Positions 1-12,900 of a DNA stretch of 64,000 nt are shown one piece after another (within the stretch, counting starts at the first letter, position 1; each line of letters starts with the position of its first letter). The notes beneath the pieces were generated by a model that saw only the letters and a list, made by a program, of their open reading frames with translations, searched no databases and was not told the DNA's origin. The stretch is from assembly GCA_014843695.1 (NCBI GenBank), contig CM026393.1, positions 5,955,353 through 6,019,352 on the forward strand, given 5' to 3'. The DNA is from Archivesica marissinica (lineage: Eukaryota > Mollusca > Bivalvia > Venerida > Vesicomyidae). The translations under genes were made by a program, and so were the position numbers.

Positions 1-2
1 AA

Positions 3-1896
3 CCTACGCGTAATGACAAAATCCTTGACCTGATCATCACAAGCCATCCATCAATCATTGATAATCTAGAAACAATCCCACCTATTGGCATGTCCGATCA
101 TGACGGCATATTCATTGAATGTAACACCTCCCTTCGAAATTGTAAATCAAAACCTAGAACCATTCTCAAGTATTCTAAAGCAGATTGGCACCACATAAAT
201 GAAGACCTCACAAAGATACACATAGAAATTAAAGACAACAAAGACAATAAAACTGTAAACGAACTATGGAACATCCTTAAAGACAATCTCCAAAAATCAA
301 TAAATAAGAATATACCAACTACATGTAAATCAATCAAACACAACAAACTTCCCTGGGTATCAAATATGCTAAGAAAGAAAATGAATAAATATAAAAAGAA
401 ACTACTTAGAAGCAAGCAAAAGCACCACCACAAAAGTGATAGCCTAAGACAAATGAAACAAGAAATCCAAAAAGAACAGAGGCAAGCCTACTGGCAATAC
501 ATTGAAAATATGATTTATGACATTCCTCTCCCTGAACAGGACAATCCTAACTTCTCTAAAACTCCCAAAAAACTCTTTTCCTACATCAAAACGCAAAGAA
601 CAGAAAACAAAAATATTGCACCAATCAGAAAGAATGGCCGCCTAGAGTCAGATTCCAAAACAAAAGCAAACATCATTAATGACCAATTTCAAACAGCATT
701 TACGCCAGTCACAGATGAACCTATACCTAACAAAGGGCCAAGCTCACATCCACAAATGAAAAACATCAAAATCACTCAAAATGGAGTAACTACACTACTC
801 ACAAATCTTAAACCACACAAAGCCTCAGGACCAGACAACATCAATGCTAGAATACTAAAAGAATGTAGAGAACACATATCACTTATCCTCACAATCATCT
901 TCTCAAAATCCTTGTCTTCTGGTACTATACCCACCGACTGGAACATGCAAATGTGTGCCCAGTTTTTAAAAAAGGTGATAAACATGATGCTACGAATTAT
1001 AGACCAATATCTCTTACATGCATCTGTTGCAAACTATTAGAACATATAATATCAAGCAATATCATGAACCATCTAGAATCCAATAACATACTCTATGACA
1101 TTCAACACGGCTTTCGAACATCCCGCTCCTGCGAAACTCAACTGACATCCCTCCTTCAATCTATTACAAAATCAAATGACGATAACATTCAAACAGACAT
1201 CATTATCATGGACGTTGCCAAAGCATTTGACAAAGTTCCACACAAGCATCTTCTTTATAAACTAGAATACTATGGCATAAATTGTAACGCTTTTAACTGG
1301 ATTAACATTACTCCAAGAAGATATTGATTCAGCTGGTAGATGGGAGCAAGATTGGCTCATGAAATTTCACCCCGATAAATGTAACCTACTCAGCATAACA
1401 CAAAAACGTAAGCCATTTCTCTTTACATATAAACTCCATAACCATCCCCTTCAAAAAGTAAATGATGCAACATATTTAGGCCTAACCTTGCAAAGCAATC
1501 TAAAATGGGACAAACATATTAACTCGATAACCAATAAAGCAAACCAATCACTAGGATTCTTGAAACGCAACCTAAAATTCACATCATCTAAAGCAAACGA
1601 CCATGCATACAAAGAACTAGTAAGACCCAAGCTAGAATTCTCCAGTACTATCTGGGACCCACATTCTAAAACACAAAAACACCAAATTGAGACGGTACAG
1701 CGACGTGCTGCCAGATTCGTTACCTACCGATACCATAACACTAGTTCAGTCTCCGAAATGATCGACAACCTAAACTGGCCAACACTTGAGACACGCAGAG
1801 TTAGATACAGATTGATTCTCTTCTATAAAATAATACACCAAATAGTAGCTGTAAACATTCCCATAAACCTTTTGATACCCGTAGACAACATAACCA
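3..1896 (+). pseudogene. Endonuclease/reverse transcriptase ORF of element A, frameshifted and internally deleted
   Basis: The frame is open from base 3 to about 949. It then shifts to the next frame by what looks like loss of one base between the Met and Ala codons near 945-950. In the second frame the RT blocks are clear: V-F-K-K-G-D, N-Y-R-P-I-S-L-T, H-G-F-R (fingers) and D-V-A-K-A-F-D-K-V-P (motif A, first catalytic Asp). Near 1305-1320 the text jumps from F-N-W-I straight to L-Q-E-D-I-D-S, and then to F-H-P-D-K-C and Y-L-G-L. The segment that should carry the catalytic Y/F-A-D-D box is therefore missing. The thumb region continues to about 1896, where a nested insertion interrupts it. 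This is a dead copy. Confidence 0.85.
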
Positions 1897-2339
1897 CGAG
1901 ATGAAGGCTGCATCACAAACATGCTGCGAAAACTGGAGCTCGAGAGCCTACAGTCCAGAGGGAAGGCCAAAAGGCTGACGTTCCTATACAAATTGGTCGA
2001 GGGGAAGGTGCCAGCTTTACCTTGTCACGACATTCTTACACCCATAAGGGCTACGCGAAACGTAAAAATACGTAAATTCACTGACTGTACTACAATAAAC
2101 ATTCTAGAAAATCAAATTACAAATAATTCAAAGTGCTTCAAAACGTTCACTTGTAATAAAGAGCAGTACAAACAATCATTTTTCCCTAAAACAGTACTAG
2201 ACTGGAATAAACTCAATAACAATGTTGTGTGTGCAGAGACAATAGGCGGTTTCAAGACAGCTCTAAATCCGCTCTACTAGACTCTCTCCCGTTGCACCTT
2301 ATGCGTATCTGGCCCTGCAACGTAGATATCCAGATCCAG
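1897..2339 (+). mobile_element. Nested 5'-truncated non-LTR retrotransposon fragment with 7-bp target duplication
   Basis: This 443-bp block encodes only the C-terminal end of a related RT: S-F-F-P-K-T-V-L-D-W-N-K-L near 2190-2220, with a stop at 2278-2280. It then has a short 3' tail ending in repeated ATCCAG. It is flanked by ATAACCA at 1890-1896 and again at 2340-2346. The host element's reading frame is the same on both sides of the duplication (Ile-Thr codons at 1890 and at 2340). Removing the insert and one duplicate restores continuity of the host ORF, which is the mark of a younger insertion into element A. Severe 5' truncation is usual for target-primed reverse transcription. Confidence 0.8.
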
Positions 2340-2525
2340 ATAACCAGACACACAAACCCATATTGTTATAAACACATCCCTGTCAACAAAGATTCATACA
2401 CATTCTCTTTTTATCCAAGAACCGTCATCCAATGGAACGTGTTACCACTTGCCGCACATGAAGCAATAACAGTTGATGGCTTTAAAGCACTCATCCCTGT
2501 TTCTGCCCTCCCAACCATGATCTAA
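2340..2525 (+). pseudogene. C-terminal coding end of element A, resumed after the nested insertion
   Basis: The frame resumes with R-H-T-N-P-Y and then S-F-Y-P-R-T-V-I-Q-W-N-V-L-P, the conserved end of many metazoan CR1/jockey-like RT ORFs. It closes with a stop at 2523-2525. It lies in the same codon phase as the sequence before 1896. The following 170 bases are a 3' UTR ending in AAGAAGAAG. Confidence 0.75.
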
Positions 2526-2697
2526 AGCATTCATTCTATGTACAAAATCTTAAACAAGCACTGTAGTATATTTGCCTTTGAACATTCATTTATTTCTTAA
2601 TTAATCATTGTAAATATCATCATCTCAAAATTCACCAGCGACGACACATACTCCTCGATATTGAGGGAGTGCCTAAATCACCAAGAAGAAGAATGAT

Positions 2698-2942
2698 TTA
2701 GAACAGATCGAAACATATTTATGTAGAACGTCTTATATATATGATTACAACAATGCTTAAACTGCGGCTGGACTGTACATATGGTAACCAGACATGTTGG
2801 CCCTAGACACATCTGTAAATCTTACATAGTAGGCGAGCCATTCCAAAGACTAGACTGTGGATGGTCCGTGTAGGTGTTATATGGTTGTGGCCGACGAATA
2901 GGCCTACCATGTTATTTCTGATTTTGCATAGGTATATCTATG
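2698..2942. other. Spacer without recognised feature
   Basis: AT-rich sequence between the end of element A and the CTGT microsatellite. No ORF, RNA gene or repeat was recognised. Confidence 0.5.
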
Positions 2943-3333
<391 letters not shown>

Positions 3334-3496
3334 TTCTGTACTGTCACACCTTTCCTTCGAGTGTGTTGGACAGGAGTATTGTAGATAGTAAGTATGAAAA
3401 TAAAAGCACACAGCTTGGCAGGAGTAAGCATCCTAGAAGTGAGAAAGAAAAACTGGTAAAAACAGCCATACTAAGCTGAAATCCAGCTGAAAACAG

Positions 3497-3633
3497 CTTG
3501 CTTGAAAGAGTCCAAGCTTGTCAACATAACAATATAACGACACTGAGCTGGAATGCGATATAGCCTGCTTGAACGAGTCCAAGCTTGTCAACATAACAAT
3601 ATGACGACACTGAGCTGGAATGCGATACAGCCT
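3497..3633. repeat. 67-bp direct repeat, two copies (third remnant at 3871)
   Basis: Two near-identical 67-bp units begin TTGAAAGAGTCCAAGCTTGT at 3502 and TTGAACGAGTCC at 3569. The start of a third unit reappears at 3871-3890, after the inserted minus-strand retroelement fragment. The fragment therefore split a pre-existing tandem repeat. Confidence 0.85.
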
Positions 3634-3868
3634 GCCTCTTCTTCTTCTTGGTGATTTCGGCACTCCCTCAATATTGAGGATTATGTGTCGTCGCTGGTGA
3701 ATTTTGAGATGATGATATTTACAATGATTAATTAACAAATTTATTGGAAGTGAATGTCCAAAGACAAATATACTACAGTGCTTGTTTAAGATTTTGTACA
3801 TAGAGTGAATGCTTTAGATCATGGTTGGGAGGGCAAAAACGGGGATAAGTGCTTTAAAGCCATCAACT
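3634..3868 (-). mobile_element. Minus-strand 3' end of element A family (about 235 bp)
   Basis: Read on the minus strand this matches 2478-2695 closely. It carries the last codons of the RT ORF, the same stop region, the 3' UTR with the A-C-C-A-G-C-G-A-C-G-A-C-A block, and an AAGAAGAAG tail. It is heavily 5'-truncated and interrupts the 67-bp tandem repeat. With 2478-2695 it forms an inverted pair about 1 kb apart, with the CTGT tract between them. Confidence 0.85.
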
Positions 3869-3960
3869 GCTTGAAAGAGTCCAAGCTTGTAAACGCAATA
3901 ATGTGAGGGGGACTATTGAAATACACTGCAGTGCATGGAAAAACGGTCACTTGAAATACG
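3869..3960. other. Junction between 67-bp repeat remnant and 52-bp array
   Basis: The first 20 or so bases continue the 67-bp repeat. The remainder is unique sequence leading directly into the first AGTAATCTGTGCCAAC unit of the minisatellite. Confidence 0.6.
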
Positions 3961-6900
3961 AGTAATCTGTGCCAACAGGCACCCGACGGAGACAATAGCG
4001 GTGTTTGAGGAGAGTAATCTGTGTCAACAGGATCCTGACGGAGACAATAGCGGTGCTTGAGGAGAGTAATCTGTGCCAACAGGCACCCGAAGGAGACAAT
4101 AGCGGTGCTTGAGGAGAGTAATCTGTGCCAACAGGCACCCGGCGGAGACAATAGCGGTGTTTGAGGAGAGTAATCTGTGCCAACAGGCACCCGGCGGAGA
4201 CAATAGCGGTGTTTGAGGAGAGTAATCTGTGTCAACAGGCACCCGACGGAGACAATAGCGGTGCTTGAGGAGAGAATCTGTGCAACAGGCCGACGGAGAC
4301 AATGCGGTGTTGAGAAGACTGTGCCAACAGGCACCGGGAGACAATAGCGGTGTTTGAGGAGAGTAATCTGTGCCAACGGCACCGACGGAGACAATAGGGT
4401 GCTTAGGAGAAATTTGCCAACGGGCACTGACGGAGACAATAGCGTGTTGAGGAGAGTAATCTGTGCCAACGGGCACTGACGGAGACAATAGCGTGCTGAG
4501 GAGAGTAATCTGTGCCAACAGGCACCCGACGGAGACAATAGCGGTGCTTGAGGAGAGTAATCTGTGTCAACAGGCACCTGACGGAGACAATAGCGGTGCT
4601 TGAGGAGAATAATCTGTGCCAACAGGACCCTGACGGAGACAATAGCGGTGCTTGAGAGAGTATCTGTGCCAACAGGCCTGACGGAGACAATAGCGTGTGA
4701 GGAGAGTAATCTGTGCAACAGGCACCTGACGGAGACAATAGCGGTGTTTGAGGAGAGTAATCTGTGCCAACAGGCACCCGACGGAGACAATAGCGGTGCT
4801 TGAGGAGAGTAATCTGTGCCAACAGGCACCTGACGGAGACAATAGCGGTGCTTGAGGAGAGTAATCTGTGCCAACAGGCACCCGACGGAGACAATAGCGG
4901 TGCTTGAGGAGAGTAATCTGTGCCAACAGGCACCCGACGGAGACAATAGCGGTGCTTGAGGAGAGTAATCTGTGCCAACAGGCACCCGACGGAGACAATA
5001 GCGGTGCTTGAGGAGAGTAATCTGTGCCAACAGGCACCCGACGGAGACAATAGCGGTGCTTGAGGAGAGTAATCTGTGCCAACAGGCACCCGGCGGAGAC
5101 AATAGCGGTGCTTGAGGAGAGTAATCTGTGCCAACAGGCACATGACGGAGACAATAGCGATGCTTGAGGAGAGTAATCTGTGCCAACGGGCACATGACGG
5201 AGACAATAGCGATGCTTGAAAAGATTAATCTGTGCCAACAGGCACCCGACGGAGACAATAGCGGTGCTTGAGGAGAGTAATCTGTGTCAACGGGCACCTG
5301 ACGGAGACAATAGCGGTGCTTGAGGAGAATAATCTGTGCCAACGGGCACCTGCCGGAGACAATAGCGGTGTTTGAGGAGAGTAATCTGTGCCAACGGGCA
5401 CCTGACGGAGACAATAGCGGTGCCTGAGGAGAGTAATCTGTGCAAACAGGCACCCGACGGAGACAATAGCGGTGTTTGAGGAGAGTAATCTGTGTCAACA
5501 GGATCCTGACGGAGACAATAGCGGTGTTTGAGGAGAGTAATCTGTGCCAACAGGCACCCGACGGAGACAATAGCGGTGCTTGAGGAGAGTAATCTGTGCC
5601 AACAGGCACCCGACGGAGACAATAGCGGTGCTTGAGGAGAGTAATCTGTGCCAACAGGCACCCGGCGGAGACAATAGCGGTGTTTGAGGAGAGTAATCTG
5701 TGTCAACAGGCACCCGACGGAGACAATAGCGGTGCTTGAGGAGAGTAATCTGTGCCAACAGGACCTGCGGAGAAAAGCGTGCTTGAGAGAGTATCTGTGC
5801 CAACAGGCCGACGGAGACAATAGCGGTGCTTGAGGAGAGTAATCTGTGTCAACGGGCACCTGACGGAGACAATAGCGGTGCTTGAGGAGAATAATCTGTG
5901 CCAACGGGCACCTGACGGAGACAATAGCGGTGTTTGAGGAGAGTAATCTGTGCCAACGGGCACCCGACGGAGACAATAGCGGTGCTTGAGGAGAGAAATA
6001 TGTGCCAACGGGCACATGGCGGAGACAATAGCGATGCTGGAGGAGAGTAATCTGTGCCAACGGGCACATGACGGAGACAATAGCGATGCTTGAGGAGAGA
6101 AATCTGTGCCAACGGGCACATGACGGAGACAATAGCGATGCTTGAGGAGAGTACTCTGTGCCAACGGGCACATGACGGAGACAATAGCGATGCTTGAGGA
6201 GAGTAATCTGTGTCAACAGGATCCTGGCGGAGATAATAGCGGTGCTTGAGGAGAGTAATCTGTGCTAACAGGCACCCGACGGAGACAATAGCGGTGCTTG
6301 AGGAGAGTAATCTGTGTCAACGGGCACCTGACGGAGACAATAGCGGTGCTTGAGGAGAATAATCTGTGCCAACGGGCACCTGACGGAGACAATAGCGGTG
6401 CTTGAGGAGAGAAATATGTGCCAACGGGCACATGACGGAGACAATAGCGATGCTTGAGGAGAGTAATCTGTGCCAACGGGCACATGACGGAGACAATAGC
6501 GGTGCTTGAGGAGAGTAATCTGTGTCAACGGGCACCTGACGGAGACAATAGCGGTGCTTGAGGAGAATAATCTGTGCCAACGGGCACCTGCCGGAGACAA
6601 TAGCGGTGTTTGAGGAGAGTAATCTGTGCCAACGGGCACCTGACGGAGACAATAGCGGTGCCTGAGGAGAGTAATCTGTGCAAACAGGCACCCGACGGAG
6701 ACAATAGCGGTGTTTGAGGAGAGTAATCTGTGTCAACAGGATCCTGACGGAGACAATAGCGGTGTTTGAGGAGAGTAATCTGTGCCAACAGGCACCCGAC
6801 GGAGACAATAGCGGTGCTTGAGGAGAGTAATCTGTGCCAACAGGCACCCGACGGAGACAATAGCGGTGCTTGAGGAGAGTAATCTGTGCCAACAGGCACC

Positions 6901-9900
6901 CGACGGAGACAATAGCGGTGCTTGAGGAGAGTAATCTGTGCCAACAGGCACCCGACGGAGACAATAGCGGTGCTTGAGGAGAGTAATCTGTGCCAACAGG
7001 CACCCGACGGAGACAATAGCGGTGCTTGAGGAGAGTAATCTGTGCCAACAGGCACCCGGCGGAGACAATAGCGGTGTTTGAGGAGAGTAATCTGTGCCAA
7101 CAGGCACCCGACGGAGACAATAGCGGTGCTTGAGGAGAGAAATCTGTGTCAACAGGATCCTGACGGAGACAATAGCGGTGCTTGAGGAGAGTAATCTGTG
7201 TCAACAGGAACCTGACGGAGACAATAGCGGTGCTTGAGGAGAGTAATCTGTGCCAACAGGCACCCGACGGAGACAATAGCGGTGCTTGAGGAGAGTAATC
7301 TGTGTCAACAGGATCCTGGCGGAGACAATAGCGGTGCTTGAGGAGAGTAATCTGTGCCAACAGGCACCCGACGGAGACAATAGCGGTGCTTGAGGAGAGT
7401 AATCTGTGTCAACGGGCACCTGACGGAGACAATAGCGGTGCTTGAGGAGAATAATCTGTGCCAACGGGCACCTGACGGAGACAATAGCGGTGTTTGAGGA
7501 GAGTAATCTGTGCCAACGGGCACCCGACGGAGACAATAGCGGTGCTTGAGGAGAGTAATCTGTGCCAACAGGCACCCGACGGAGACAATAGCGGTGTTTG
7601 AGGAGAGTAATCTGTGCCAACAGGACCCGACGGAGACAATAGCGGTGCTTGAGGAGAGTAATCTGTGCCAACAGGCACCCGACGGAGACAATAGCGGTGC
7701 TTGAGGAGAGTAATCTGTGCCAACAGGCACCCGACGGAGACAATAGCGGTGTTTGAGGAGAGTAATCTGTGCCAACAGGCACCCGACGGAGACAATAGCG
7801 GTGCTTGAGGAGAGTAATCTGTGCCAACGGGCACCTGACGGAGACAATAGCGGTGCTTGAGGAGAGTAATCTGTGCCAACGGGCACCTGACGGAGACAAT
7901 AGCGGTGCTTGAGGAGAGTAATCTGTGCCAACAGGCACCTGACGGAGACAATAGCGGTGCTTGAGGAGAGTAATCTGTGCCAACAGGCACCCGACGGAGA
8001 CAATAGCGGTGCTTGAGGAGAGTAATCTGTGCCAACGGGCACCTGACGGAGACAATAGCGGTGCTTGAGGAGAATAATCTGTGCCAACGGGCACCTGACG
8101 GAGACAATAGCGGTGCTTGAGGAGAGAAATATGTGCCAACGGGCACATGACGGAGACAATAGCGATGCTTGAGGAGAGTAATCTGTGCCAACGGGCACAT
8201 GACGGAGACAATAGCGGTGCTTGAGGAGAGTAATCTGTGTCAACGGGCACCTGACGGAGACAATAGCGGTGCTTGAGGAGAATAATCTGTGCCAACGGGA
8301 ACCTGCCGGAGACAATAGCGGTGTTTGAGGAGAGTAATCTGTGCCAACGGGCACCTGACGGAGACAATAGCGGTGCCTGAGGAGAGTAATCTGTGCAAAC
8401 AGGCACCCGACGGAGACAATAGCGGTGTTTGAGGAGAGTAATCTGTGTCAACAGGATCCTGACGGAGACAATAGCGGTGTTTGAGGAGAGTAATCTGTGC
8501 CAACAGGCACCCGACGGAGACAATAGCGGTGCTTGAGGAGAGTAATCTGTGCCAACAGGCACCCGACGGAGACAATAGCGGTGCTTGAGGAGAGTAATCT
8601 GTGCCAACAGGCACCCGGCGGAGACAATAGCGGTGTTTGAGGAGAGTAATCTGTGTCAACAGGCACCCGACGGAGACAATAGCGGTGCTTGAGGAGAGTA
8701 ATCTGTGCCAACAGGCACCCGACGGAGACAATAGCGGTGCTTGAGGAGAGTAATCTGTGCCAACAGGCACCCGGCGGAGACAATAGCGGTGTTTGAGGAG
8801 AGTAATCTGTGCCAACAGGCACCCGACGGAGACAATAGCGGTGCTTGAGGAGAGAAATCTGTGCCAACGGGCACATGACGGAGACAATAGCGATGCTTGA
8901 GGAGAGTAATCTGTGCCAACGGGCACATGACGGAGACAATAGCGATGCTTGAGGAGAGTAATCTGTGTCAACAGGATCCTGGCGGAGATAATAGCGGTGC
9001 TTGAGGAGAGTAATCTGTGCCAACCGGCACCCGACGGAGACAATAGCGTTGCTTGAGGAGAGTAATCTGTGTCAACGGGCACCTGACGGAGACAATAGCG
9101 GTGCTTGAGGAGAATAATCTGTGCCAACGGGCACCTGACGGAGACAATAGCGGTGTTTGAGGAGAGTAATCTGTGCCAACGGGCACCTGACGGAGACAAT
9201 AGCGGTGCCTGAGGAGAGTAATCTGTGCCAACAGGCACCCGACGGAGACAATAGCGGTGTTTGAGGAGAGTAATCTGTGTCAACAGGATCCTGACGGAGA
9301 CAATAGCGGTGCTTGAGGAGAGTTATCTGTGCCAACAGGACCCTGACGGAGACAATAGCGGTGCTTGAGGAGAGTACTCTGTGCCAACAGGCACCCGGCG
9401 GAGACAATAGCGGTGCTTGAGGAGAGTAATCTGTGCCAACAGGCACCCGACGGAGACAAAAGCGGTGCTTGAGGAGAGTAATCTGTGTCAACGGGCACCT
9501 GACGGAGACAATAGCGGTGCTTGAGGAGAATAATCTGTGCCAACGGGCACCTGACGGAGACAATAGCGGTGTTTGAGGAGAGTAATCTGTGCCAACGGGC
9601 ACCTGACGGAGACAATAGCGGTGCTTGAGGAGAGTAATCTGTGCAAACAATAGCGTGCTTGAGGAGAGTAATCTGTGCCAACAGGCACCCGACGGAGACA
9701 ATAGCGGTGCTTGAGGAGAGTAATCTGTGCCAACAGGCACCCGACGGAGACAATAGCGGTGCTTGAGGAGAGAATCTGTGCAACGGCCTGACGGAGACAA
9801 TAGCGGTGCTTGAGGAGAATAATCTGTGCCAACGGGCACCTGACGGAGACAATAGCGGTGTTTGAGGAGAGTAATCTGTGCCAACGGGCACCTGACGGAG

Positions 9901-12900
9901 ACAATAGCGGTGCTTGAGGAGAATAATCTGTGCCAACGGGCACCTGACGGAGACAATAGCGGTGTTTGAGGAGAGTAATCTGTGCCAACGGGCACCTGAC
10001 GGAGACAATAGCGGTGCCTGAGGAGAGTAATCTGTGCCAACAGGCACCCGACGGAGACAATAGCGGTGTTTGAGGAGAGTAATCTGTGTCAACAGGATCC
10101 TGACGGAGACAATAGCGGTGCTTGAGGAGAGTTATCTGTGCCAACAGGACCCTGACGGAGACAATAGCGGTGCTTGATGAGAGTTATCTGTGCCAACAGG
10201 ATCCTGACGGAGACAATAGCGATGTTTGAGGAGAGTAATCTGTGTCAACGGGCACCTGACGGAGACAATAGCGGTGTTTGAGGAGAGTAATCTGTGCCAA
10301 CAGGCACCCGACGGAGACAATAGCGGTGCTCGAGGAGAGTAATCTGTGCCAACAGGCACCTGACGGAGACAATAGCGGTGCTTGAGGAGAGTAATCTGTG
10401 CCAACAGGCACCCGACGGAGACAATAGCGGTGCTCGAGGAGAGTAATCTGTGCCAACAGGCACCCGACGGAGACAATAGCGGTGCTTGAGGAGAGTAATA
10501 TGTGCCAACAGGCACCCGACGGAGACAATAGCGATGCTTGAGTAGAGTAATCTGTGCCAACAGGCACCCGACGGAGACAATAGCGGTGCTTGAGGAGAGT
10601 AATCTGTGCCAACAGGCACCCGGCGGAGACAATAGCGGTGTTTGAGGAGAGTAATCTGTGCCAACAGGCACCCGGCGGAGACAATAGCGGTGTTTGAGGA
10701 GAGTAATCTGTGCCAACAGGCACCCGACGGAGACAATAGCGGTGCTTGAGGAGAGAAATCTGTGCCAACGGGCACATGACGGAGACAATAGCGTGCTTGA
10801 GGAGAGTAATCTGTGCCAACGGGCACATGACGGAGACAATAGCGATGCTTGAGGAGAGTAATCTGTGTCAACAGGATCCTGGCGGAGATAATAGCGGTGC
10901 TTGAGGAGAGTAATCTGTGCCAACAGGCACCCGACGGAGACAATAGCGGTGCTTGAGGAGAGTAATCTGTGTCAACGGGCACCTGACGGAGACAATAGCG
11001 GTGCTTGAGGAGAATAATCTGTGCCAACGGGCACCTGACGGAGACAATAGCGGTGCTTGAGGAGAGTAATCTGTGCCAACGGGCACCTGACGGAGACAAT
11101 AGCGGTGCTTGAGGAGAGTAATCTGTGCCAACAGGCACCCGACGGAGACAATAGCGGTGCTTGAGGAGAGTAATCTGTGCCAACAGGCACCCGACGGAGA
11201 CAATAGCGGTGCTTGAGGAGAGTAATCTGTGTCAACAGGCACCTGACGGAGACAATAGCGGTGCTTGAGGAGAGTAATCTGTGCCAAGGGCCTGACGGAG
11301 ACAATAGCGGTGCTTGAGGAGAGTAATCTGTGCCAACAGGCACCCGACGGAGACAATAGCGGTGCTTGAGGAGAGTAATCTGTGCCAACAGGCACCCGAC
11401 GGAGACAATAGCGGTGCTTGAGGAGAGAAATCTGTGTCAACAGGATCCTGACGGAGACAATAGCGTGTTTGAGGAGAGTAATCTGTGCCAACGGGCACCT
11501 GACGGAGACAATAGCGGTGCTTGAGGAGAATAATCTGTGCCAACGGGCACCTGACGGAGACAATAGCGGTGTTTGAGGAGAGTAATCTGTGCCAACGGGC
11601 ACCTGACGGAGACAATAGCGGTGCTTGAGGAGAATAATCTGTGCCAACGGGCACCTGACGGAGACAATAGCGGTGTTTGAGGAGAGTAATCTGTGCCAAC
11701 GGGCACCTGACGGAGACAATAGCGGTGCCTGAGGAGAGTAATCTGTGCCAACAGGCACCCGACGGAGACAATAGCGGTGCTTGAGGAGAGTAATCTGTGT
11801 CAACAGGATCCTGACGGAGACAATAGCGGTGCTTGAGGAGAGTTATCTGTGCCAACAGGACCCTGACGGAGACAATAGCGGTGCTTGATGAGAGTTATCT
11901 GTGCCAACAGGATCCTGACGGAGACAATAGCGATGTTTGAGGAGAGTAATCTGTGTCAACGGGCACCTGACGGAGACAATAGCGGTGTTTGAGGAGAGTA
12001 ATCTGTGCCAACAGGCACCCGACGGAGACAATAGCGGTGCTCGAGGAGAGTAATCTGTGCCAACAGGCACCTGACGGAGACAATAGCGGTGCTTGAGGAG
12101 AGTAATCTGTGCCAACAGGCACCCGACGGAGACAATAGCGGTGCTCGAGGAGAGTAATCTGTGCCAACAGGCACCCGACGGAGACAATAGCGGTGCTTGA
12201 GGAGAGTAATATGTGCCAACAGGCACCCGACGGAGACAATAGCGATGCTTGAGTAGAGTAATCTGTGCCAACAGGCACCCGACGGAGACAATAGCGGTGC
12301 TTGAGGAGAGTAATCTGTGCCAACAGGCACCTGACGGAGACAATAGCGGTGCTTGAGGAGAGTAATCTGTGCCAACAGGCACCTGACGGAGACAATAGCG
12401 GTGCTTGAGGAGAGTAATCTGTGCCAACAGGCACCCGGAGACAATAGCGGTGCTTGAGGAGAGTAATCTGTGCCAACAGGCACCTGACGGAGACAATAGC
12501 GGTGTTTGAGGAGAGTAATCTGTGCCAACAGGCACCCGACGGAGACAATAGCGGTGTTTGAGGAGAGTAATCTGTGCCAACAGGCACCCGACGGAGACAA
12601 TAGCGGTGCTTGAGGAGAGTAATCTGTGCCAACAGGCACCCGACGGAGACAATAGCGGTGCTTGAGGAGAGTAATCTGTGCCAACAGGCACCCGACGGAG
12701 ACAATAGCGGTGCTTGAGGAGAGTAATCTGTGCCAACAGGCACCCGACGGAGACAATAGCGGTGCTTGAGGAGAGTAATCTGTGCCAACAGGCACCCGAC
12801 GGAGACAATAGCGGTGCTTGAGGAGAGTAATCTGTGCCAACAGGCACCCGACGGAGACAATAGCGGTGCTTGAGGAGAGTAATCTGTGCCAACAGGCACC

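Larger units (their letters stand above)
1..2697 (+). mobile_element. Degenerate CR1/jockey-type non-LTR retrotransposon (element A), 5' end outside window
   Basis: The reading frame enters from the left edge with the last part of an APE-type endonuclease, including a T-R-N-D-K-I-L-D-L stretch and the S-D-H motif near base 90-100. Reverse transcriptase blocks follow, then a C-terminal block of the type S-F-Y-P-R-T-V-I-Q-W-N near 2420. A 3' untranslated tail ends in AAGAAGAAG near 2690. A 1-bp frameshift near 947, an internal deletion near 1310 and a nested insertion at 1897-2339 make the copy inactive. The 3' 220 bases recur inverted at 3634-3868, which supports the placement of the 3' end. 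The exact clade (CR1, L2 or jockey) is not settled from reading alone. Confidence 0.85.
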
